NCBI GenBank assembly: GCA_905221605.1
Contig: CAJNDS010000599.1
Span: forward strand, 1-31,000
DNA length: 31,000 nt
Source of the DNA: Symbiodinium natans
Taxonomy: Eukaryota; Sar; Dinophyceae; Suessiales; Symbiodiniaceae
Direction of reading: 5' to 3'
Part shown: positions 1 to 5,641 of the stretch, piece by piece
Numbering within the stretch: the first letter of the stretch is position 1
How the letters are laid out: the number at the start of each line of letters is the position of its first letter
Position numbers and translations under genes: made by a program
Notes under the pieces: model-generated
Told to the model about the DNA's origin: nothing
What the model saw: the letters and a program-made list of their open reading frames with translations, nothing else
Databases searched by the model: none

Positions 1-51
1 AGACTTTCTCCGTCGATTCGCCAAAGCCGCACATATCCCAGTAGTAGATTG

Positions 52-150
52 TAGAGTCTCTGCAGAGTTCCCGTTGCTGCAGCTGCCATGCAGTACGCTC
101 ATATGTTTGGGAGCCGACCCGTTGATGTTCCTGCCGTGATAGCGCAAGAA
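52..150 (+). repeat. 99-bp direct repeat, copy 1
   Basis: This stretch recurs almost unchanged at 3749-3847; I see only a couple of base differences. It includes the ATG at 88 and the first codons of the ORF that follows. The two copies are about 3.7 kb apart in the same orientation. It could be the start of a tandem gene unit whose second copy is truncated, or a short terminal repeat of a mobile element. It lacks TG...CA ends. Confidence 0.9.
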
Positions 151-681
151 GCCCAGCTCGTGTGGAACGTGCTTCCCATTTGCATCCGTGCTGCTGAGCG
201 CAACTACTTCGCGCGTCCATTGGTGGCCATTCAACGAACTCGCCAAGAGACCGTAGCGTGGCTCCGAGTTCTACTACAAGAAATCGAACTTCACGACGCA
301 CAGCGCCAGGACATCATATTCTGGATGACAGTGCCTTATCTTTCACTACCATCTTCCTGCTCGGGGCAAGTGCTCGAGTTCTTGTTTCCATCTGTGCTGC
401 CCACGACAAGCGTCGAGCTAGTCTTGCAGTCTCCCAGTTGGATTCTAAGCGACTCTGACGATGATGATGTTGAGTTTGATGACCTTCGGCATGATGAGAA
501 CTTCGAAGCTTTGAAGAGCCGTAGTGAGCAAGAGCGCAAGCTCTTGGATCAGGTTCAACAGATGTGCGGTGAGTTCATGTGTTCCAACATTCGTGCGTGC
601 GGCCACATCCATTTTCTTCGTCATCGTCAGACGATCTGGCCAGTTTCAGTACGCGAAACAGCTGTACGATGGTCACTCTGA
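88..681 (+). CDS. Hypothetical protein, 197 aa, unrecognised
   Basis: An open frame of 197 codons runs from ATG 88 to a TGA near 681. I recognise no domain. The middle is rich in aromatic and aliphatic residues, followed by an acidic Asp run (about residues 121-132) and a charged helix-like stretch (about 135-155). The last 30 residues look less protein-like, so the frame may leave a true exon before the stop. Its first 21 codons lie in the 99-bp repeat that recurs at 3749-3847, where the copy stops after the same segment. This could be a complete small gene, a first exon, or a decayed fragment. There is no evidence about function. Confidence 0.35.
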   Translation: MQYAHMFGSRPVDVPAVIAQEAQLVWNVLPICIRAAERNYFARPLVAIQRTRQETVAWLRVLLQEIELHDAQRQDIIFWMTVPYLSLPSSCSGQVLEFLFPSVLPTTSVELVLQSPSWILSDSDDDDVEFDDLRHDENFEALKSRSEQERKLLDQVQQMCGEFMCSNIRACGHIHFLRHRQTIWPVSVRETAVRWSL

Positions 682-972
682 GTCTGAGTAGGGATGTGTA
701 CATATGTACTGGGACTGTGGGTGAGGCCCCGGCCTATCATTATGCAGAAAGATAGGCTAGGCCTTGGTCGCGCTGACCATACTCTTTCAATACGTGTTTG
801 GGGAGTTGGGGAGAAAGTTCAGGCGAAACGTGCTAAAAAAAAGATCTTGTTGGCACCGGCTGTGTCACAAGAGTGCACTTATCGCTGCTACAACGTACAA
901 GTGCCTTCGTTGCAGTCGTTTCGCAAGCGAAAACCACCCGGACAGGGCTCCCGGGGCCCTCGCCCGCCCAAA

Positions 973-1003
973 GCCCTTAACCCTAAACCTTAAACCCTAA
1001 ACC
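973..1003 (+). repeat. Short interstitial telomere-like repeat (CCCTAAA)
   Basis: Three to four degenerate CCCTAAA-type units are present. A second tiny patch of the opposite orientation (TTTAGGG then TCTAGGG) lies at 1069-1084. The rest of 682-1280 shows no gene that I can support. Confidence 0.7.
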
Positions 1004-1280
1004 TATGACTGATGTCTGTGGCCCAGGCTCTTGCATATTGGACTGTGAGTGTGAGGGTGTCTCGCATGTTTAGGGTCTAGGGTTGGCGTCTCAGTCCTTG
1101 ATGTCAAAGCCTTTTCGACACAGGATCGTTTTCAATGCTTGCCGTGCTGTGACTGTTTCAGCCAGCACGGAACAGCTGTTGCAGCTGGGCATTGGAAAAA
1201 AATATTGGCAGTCTCTGCGTCGCGCGTTTGTCAGAGGCAGAGGTGTAGTGCTCGTGTCGTAGGGGTAGTCTTGTACTGCT

Positions 1281-1478
1281 ATGGCACCAAAGAAAAACAA
1301 CCAGGACAGGGCAGTGCCCCTTCCGCCTGGGCGTGTGCAAGTCCAGGACGGTGGGGCGTCCTCAAGCCGGGCGCCGGTACTACCGCTGTCGCCTCCAGCG
1401 CGTTCGGTAGACGTCACGGGTTCGGGTGGTCCGGCAAAGAAGAAGATGAGGATGGCGAACATGTTAAGGGCCAAGTAG
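1281..1478 (+). CDS. Small hypothetical ORF or first exon, 65 aa
   Basis: ATG 1281 opens 65 codons ending in TAG. The product starts Met-Ala-Pro-Lys-Lys-Asn, has a Pro/Ser-rich middle and ends in a basic cluster (KKKMRM). It looks more protein-like than the other frames here. It may be the first exon of the gene whose body starts at about 2504, with the tandem repeats at 1621-2440 as intron. A pyrimidine-rich stretch ending in AG at about 2484-2496 precedes that body. This gene model is inference; no homolog is recognised. Confidence 0.25.
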   Translation: MAPKKNNQDRAVPLPPGRVQVQDGGASSSRAPVLPLSPPARSVDVTGSGGPAKKKMRMANMLRAK

Positions 1479-1620
1479 GCTTCCAAGCCATGTTAGTTTC
1501 TTGCAAGCGGTACCAGCTCTTCTCAAGCAGCGCGAAGTTTCAGACCATGGCGCCAAGCGCGTCCACGTCGGGACTGCGCAAGTCCCGCAGTTCCGTCACT
1601 CTTGTCTTGTTCGTGGGGAG

Positions 1621-2440
1621 TTGGTGACCCTTGATATATTCCAAACATGGCCCTTATACTTATACTGCCTTAAGCATCTTCAAAAAGATACCTAACTGAT
1701 GGCCTGCGCCCGCCCTTGGCGGAGCCGTGCTAATTCAGAAAGATCTTTATAAAGATTGGTAAACCATTGTTTCATATGACCCAGGATCCTTTTTCTGGGG
1801 AGTTGGTGACCCTTTATATATTCCAAACATGGCCCTTATACTGCCTTAAGCATCTTCAAAAGGGTACCCAACTGATGGCCTGCGCCCGCCCTTGGCGGAG
1901 CCCGTGCTAATTCAGAAAGATCTTTATACAGATTGGTAAACCATTGTTTCATATGACCCAGGATCCTTTTTCTGGGGAGTTGGTGACCCTTTATATATTC
2001 CAAACATGGCCCTTATACTGCCTTAAGCATCTTCAAAAGGGTACCCAACTGATGGCCTGCGCCCGCCCTTGGCGGAGCCCGTGCTAATTCAGAAAGATCT
2101 TTATAAGGATTGGTAAACCATTGTTTCATTATGACCCAGGGTTCTTTTTGTGGGGAGTTGGTGAGTCGTGGTGCAGTCTGTGCCTCAAGCAAGGCTGAGA
2201 CCATAGTTCACGGTACTTATAGTCCGCCGCTGCGACATCAGGCACCCTCAAGGGATTCAGACTTGCATCCCTAAGGTTGTACCCCTAAGGGCTCCTTTTA
2301 TATACTCCAAACATGGCCCTTATACTGCCTTAAGCATCTTAAAAAGGGTACCCAACTGATGGCCTGCGCCCGCCCTTGGCGGAGCCCGTGCTAATTCAGA
2401 AAGATCTCCATAAAGATTGGTAAACCATTGTTTCGTATGA
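1621..2440 (+). repeat. Tandem repeat, ~177-182 bp unit, three full and one partial copy
   Basis: Units begin with TTGGTGACCC at 1621, 1803 and 1980. A fourth, truncated and diverged copy covers about 2297-2440 after a unique spacer at 2160-2296. Each unit contains a short GC hairpin (CCGCC-CTT-GGCGG) and several restriction-like palindromes (GGATCC, AGATCT, GGTACC). No RNA gene was recognised in the unit. Spacings of 182 and 177 bp point to small indels between copies. Confidence 0.9.
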
Positions 2441-2503
2441 GTCGCAAAAGAACAGGCACCATTCTTGTGAAGCGTGAGGGGATTTTCCTTTCAGCGCGAC
2501 TCA

Positions 2504-3738
2504 GCCATGGAGGACCGTCTGGAAGACTTGACGCGTGCCGCCGCGGCGCAATTTGGGGCAGGGTTCCGCTACGCAAGCGACTTTGGAACCAGTTGGGTGT
2601 ACCAGCAACTCGATATGCAAAGAGGCAATCGGGTGTCCAAGACTGTGTCGCGATTATACATGTCGACTTGGAACGCATTGGACCGCATGTATCCAGAAAG
2701 AGTGGTTGATTGGCCGCATTTGCCTGAGCCACGTCCGATGTTGCACGAGGAGACGCATTTTCATGCCCTGGGACGGACAAAGCCATTGACACAAGATGTC
2801 ATTCTGTCTGCGTATTCGCCGCAGGCTGTGCGAATGGCTGCGCAGGGGAATGAGGATGAGTTCTTCGCCGCGATTTTTGCTAACCCGCCTTTGCAAATGG
2901 ATCTGACGTGGACAAGGAAGGAGCGCAAGCGCGGTTTGAAGGGGCCCACGGAGGAGTGGCCCCTTCAGGCGCAACATCTGGCAAAGGAAGAGCAGCCCTT
3001 GTCGCAAATTTTTCAGCGGCCGTCCACTGCGGAGGTCACGGAGGTCGAGGCGGCAGGAGTCGGCGAAGTGTACCGCTTTGACTACACGGAGCAGGCGGTG
3101 AGACATCAGATTCATCCACGGCGACTGCACAATCGGATATCCGGCTTATGCTGGAACGCCGGCGCGGTGCGCCAGGGAATCGACATCTCAGCCTTCCTCG
3201 CAGGCACGTGGTCATACTTAGCCATGCAGGAGTGGGTTTCGGGTTTAAGGTTTAGGGTTTAGGGTTTAGGGTTTCGGGTTTAGGGTTTAGGGTTTAGGGA
3301 ATCGACACCTCAGCCTTCCTTGCAGGCACGTGGTCATACTTAGCCATGCAGGAGTGCGACCTCATGGATTTGCAACGGTTGGAGAGCTTGGAATACAGTG
3401 TCGTCGCTGTCGCAGAATCAGGATTGGCAGTTGCAATGCCCGAGGATTTTCTGGCTCGGAGCGGGCAGTTGGTTCAGGCAGTGACTGAAGACCTACCGTC
3501 GGGGCAGTGGGCCTTGAGGGGGATCTTCGGCAAGTTCGACCTAAGAGTTCCAGAGACTTGCGAATCCGCATGTATGACACGGACTCCCACTACCCTGCCT
3601 TCGTCTTTCACTCCGTGGACAACAGTCGCACCAGAGGAGAAGCGAGCACTGCAAGGCTCAAAAGGAAAGAACGTAAGGAGGAGAAGCTGGAGCAGAAGAG
3701 AGCCGCGAGGGCAAGCGCTTGGAAGAAACCGGTCTGAT
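2504..3738 (+). pseudogene. Broken hypothetical gene, interrupted by telomeric insert and frameshift
   Basis: Reading from ATG 2504 gives about 243 protein-like residues (frame of 2474-3262) that I do not recognise. At 3235 the frame runs into telomeric heptamers and a stop. The interrupted segment is repeated at 3296-3356, and from there the protein continues in another frame (MQE...DLMDLQRLESLEY, from 3346). Near 3550 the sensible reading moves by -1 into a charged tail rich in Lys, Arg and Glu that ends in TGA at about 3735-3737. The inserted plus duplicated DNA totals 122 bp, which is not a multiple of three. The gene therefore looks inactivated, unless the extra segment is removed as an intron. 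Function is unknown. Confidence 0.5.
3174..3356 (+). repeat. 61-bp telomeric insert flanked by 61-bp direct duplication
   Basis: Copy 1 of the flank is 3174-3234 and copy 2 is 3296-3356. They differ at about two bases. Between them lie 61 bp of TTTAGGG units with a few variants (TTTCGGG, TTTAAGG). The structure resembles a filled-in staggered break to which telomeric DNA was added, leaving a target duplication. It interrupts the reading frame of the gene described at 2504-3738. Confidence 0.9.
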
Positions 3739-3748
3739 GGTCTCATGC

Positions 3749-3847
3749 TAGAGTCTCTGCAGAGTTCCCCTTGCTGCAGCTGCCATGCAGTACGCTCATA
3801 TGTTTGGGAGCCGACCCATTGATGTTCCTGCCGTGATAGCGCAAGAA
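3749..3847 (+). repeat. 99-bp direct repeat, copy 2
   Basis: Near-identical to 52-150, including the ATG and the following codons. The match ends after GCAAGAA; the sequence then changes and no ORF continues. Positions 3848-3965 hold nothing that I recognise. Confidence 0.9.
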
Positions 3848-3965
3848 CACTGCGCACCCCTTAAGATGTTAACTTGATTTAATGCGATTGATTTGTTGGG
3901 GACAGCCTTACTGATAGTGTTGCTTTTGGAACCAAGGCTTTGTGGATCATAGGAGGCTCTGTTGG

Positions 3966-4127
3966 CATATATATATATGTGTATATATATATATATTTAT
4001 GTATATATCTATATTTGTACATATGTGTATGTGTATATATATATATATATGTATATATGCATATATATATATATGTGTATACATCTATATATATATATAT
4101 ATACATACATACACACACACACACATA
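3966..4127 (+). repeat. TA-rich microsatellite (ATATAT/GTATAT/ACAC)
   Basis: Simple repeat of AT, GTATAT and a short CA run. ORFs read through it (Ile/Tyr/Thr repeats) are artefacts. Similar TATATATGTATATG sequence continues directly after the 3' LTR at 21503, so the retrotransposon entered a larger AT-rich tract. Confidence 0.95.
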
Positions 4128-4242
4128 TTGTAAACCCCGAGCCCTGAAACCGAAACCATCCGAAACCACAGCTCCATATACGTATACGCTGACGTACAAC
4201 CTACACACATTTTTATATATGTACATACATACATATACAGAC

Positions 4243-4246
4243 CCGT
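4243..4246 (+). repeat. Target site duplication, left copy (CCGT)
   Basis: CCGT immediately precedes the TG of the 5' LTR. The same four bases follow the CA of the 3' LTR at 21499-21502. A 4-6 bp duplication is typical of LTR element integration. Confidence 0.8.
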
Positions 4247-4540
4247 TGTGAGCAGGTCAAAGCATGCATGGAGTGCTTGCTTAGTGCTAGTGCAGCTTGT
4301 AGTTTTCCCTTGCATGTGTAGTTTTGCAATTCGTAACAATGCCAATGTTTTGGCTCAAGTACCGAGCTTGTGCCTTTGAGCACGGTAGAGTCGTACAGTA
4401 GCTCCTAGGTTGCTGTGCGGTCCGACCGGACGCACTCAGGCGTAGCTGCACAAGTGCTTGAACTCGCGAAGTCGTAAAACAGCGTGACCGGGCTGTGATT
4501 GCATTGGCTTAGTGCAAGTCCAGTGCTGGTCGACTTCACA
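4247..4540 (+). repeat. 5' LTR, 294 bp
   Basis: Starts TGTGAGCAGG and ends ACTTCACA. It matches 21204-21498 over its full length except for one patch with about four changes including a 1-nt indel. It carries the spliced-leader-like segment at 4341-4359. No TATA box is evident, as expected for a dinoflagellate promoter. Confidence 0.95.
4341..4359 (+). promoter_or_regulatory. Relict spliced-leader-like sequence in 5' LTR
   Basis: The last 12 bases, TTTTGGCTCAAG, equal the 3' part of the conserved dinoflagellate spliced leader, and GCCA lies just upstream as in the leader but spaced by an extra AT(G). Dinoflagellate mRNAs receive this leader by trans-splicing, and reverse-transcribed mRNAs are known to leave leader relics in genomes. 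In an LTR it would mark the 5' end of a trans-spliced genomic RNA. The match is seen; the origin is inferred. Confidence 0.65.
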
Positions 4541-4542
4541 AT

Positions 4543-4560
4543 TGGGGGCTGTTCTGGGAA
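4543..4560 (+). promoter_or_regulatory. Primer-binding site (tRNA-Pro-like)
   Basis: TGGGGGCTGTTCTGGGAA begins 2 nt after the LTR. Its reverse complement ends in CCA preceded by a C at the discriminator position and reads back through an acceptor strand into TTC-like T-loop sequence (the complementarity pattern extends to about 4563). A C discriminator is characteristic of eukaryotic tRNA-Pro, so that is my best guess for the primer. Identity needs the species' tRNA set. Confidence 0.7.
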
Positions 4561-4617
4561 TCGTACAGCTCTTGTGCCTACGGCCCGAGTGGGCAAGCAT
4601 TGCTTTGCTTGTCTGTC

Positions 4618-4720
4618 GCGGTCCGTGACCTGGACGCGTGGACTGTGTGCCACGCTTGCGGCCTGTTAACCAAGGCGCGGCGCTTCGCGTGCCACGCCTG
4701 CGGCCTGCTTACCAAGGCGC
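4618..4720 (+). repeat. Leader hairpins: three bulged GC hairpins, two in a 42-bp tandem repeat
   Basis: Hairpins at 4618-4637, 4658-4678 and 4700-4720 share the plan GC(G)G-NNN / loop / N'N'N'-CGC with an unpaired G at the third position. In the first the variable pair is T-A with loop GTGACCT; in the other two the stem is GCGGCCT/AGGCGC with an 8-nt loop. The last two sit in a 42-bp tandem duplication (4647-4688, 4689-4730). They lie in the untranslated leader upstream of ORF1, where packaging or translation signals could act (inference). Confidence 0.7.
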
Positions 4721-4744
4721 GGCTTTTCGCCTTGTGTTGCGGCA

Positions 4745-5641
4745 ATGTCCGCAGAGGTTGCAGGTCAGGCTGAGGGCGTCACCCTCCTCGAAGCTATCGA
4801 GGGTGGAGACGTTCCCTATCCCGAGCGGATGAGCTACGTCGCTTGGCTTAAGTGGCGTAGGGAGACTGGCAGCCGTCCGTTGTCCAAGCGGGATGGGATC
4901 AGTACTACGCCAGAGCAAGAGGCGGCTCTCTGGCGGAAAGTCATGAAGTTCCTCCATGACGCCGAAGACGAGGACGAGGATGAGGAGGAAGAAGAAGAGG
5001 ACTCCGAGCTAGTCCCTGAGGCCTCGGGCGCTGGAGGCGACAGTCCGCCGCGTGTGGACGTCAGCGCCGCGGCTAGGGAGCTGGCCATGGTCCCTACCGG
5101 TGCTGCCTATGTCCCTGCTACGGCACCAGGGTCCCGCCCGGCGGGACCGTCCGGTCCGCCGTCGACAGCAGGTTCAGTGCCAGGCACCGCAGAGGGCTTG
5201 CAGGCGGAGCTGCGCGCGATTTTCCGTCCAGACCAAGAACCGGTCGCGGACTACTTGACGCGCGTTTCGCGGATTGTCCTCGCGCTGAAAGCGCATGGAG
5301 TCACGGTGAGCTCCCGTGACCTTGACGCCTTAAGCACCAAAGCCACCCTCCTTGCGGATGAGTTCTCCAAGATAGGCGGGGATTGGCATCCGACAAAGAT
5401 GGTCCGTCGGCTGCGGACCAGATTCTCGGTCGCGGCTTTGCGCGGTGGCGAGGACCCCGAAGACGCAGAGGAGATTCAGCGTGAAATCCAATGCATCGGG
5501 GAGCTTATCCTCGCGCTAGGGGGAAAGAAAGCTCGAGCCAAGAGAAGGTTTGGAGCTCCCCGTCCGATGTGCCAGTTGAAGCCGTGGGGCCGCGTTCCCC
5601 AGGGCTCCCACAGCCTGCGACTGCAAGTGGGTTGGGGGTAG
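4745..5641 (+). CDS. ORF1: N-terminal Gag-like protein, 298 aa
   Basis: ATG 4745 is the first good start after a 204-nt leader. The product has an N-terminal folded-looking part with a WLKWRRE helix (about residues 33-40), an acidic Glu/Asp run (about 76-89), a Pro/Ala/Gly linker, and a C-terminal helical part (about 155-255). No named domain is recognised; its position makes it the amino end of a Gag precursor. The protein-like sequence ends around residue 262, where a slippery heptamer G GGA AAG sits in frame (5521-5527). A -1 slip there joins it to ORF2; without it translation ends at TAG 5639. The plan resembles retroviruses that use successive -1 shifts for gag, pro and pol. Confidence 0.85.
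   Translation: MSAEVAGQAEGVTLLEAIEGGDVPYPERMSYVAWLKWRRETGSRPLSKRDGISTTPEQEAALWRKVMKFLHDAEDEDEDEEEEEEDSELVPEASGAGGDSPPRVDVSAAARELAMVPTGAAYVPATAPGSRPAGPSGPPSTAGSVPGTAEGLQAELRAIFRPDQEPVADYLTRVSRIVLALKAHGVTVSSRDLDALSTKATLLADEFSKIGGDWHPTKMVRRLRTRFSVAALRGGEDPEDAEEIQREIQCIGELILALGGKKARAKRRFGAPRPMCQLKPWGRVPQGSHSLRLQVGWG

Noticed and set aside
3879-4251. ORFs of 60-115 codons in both strands
   Set aside because: They are translations of the TA/CA microsatellite.
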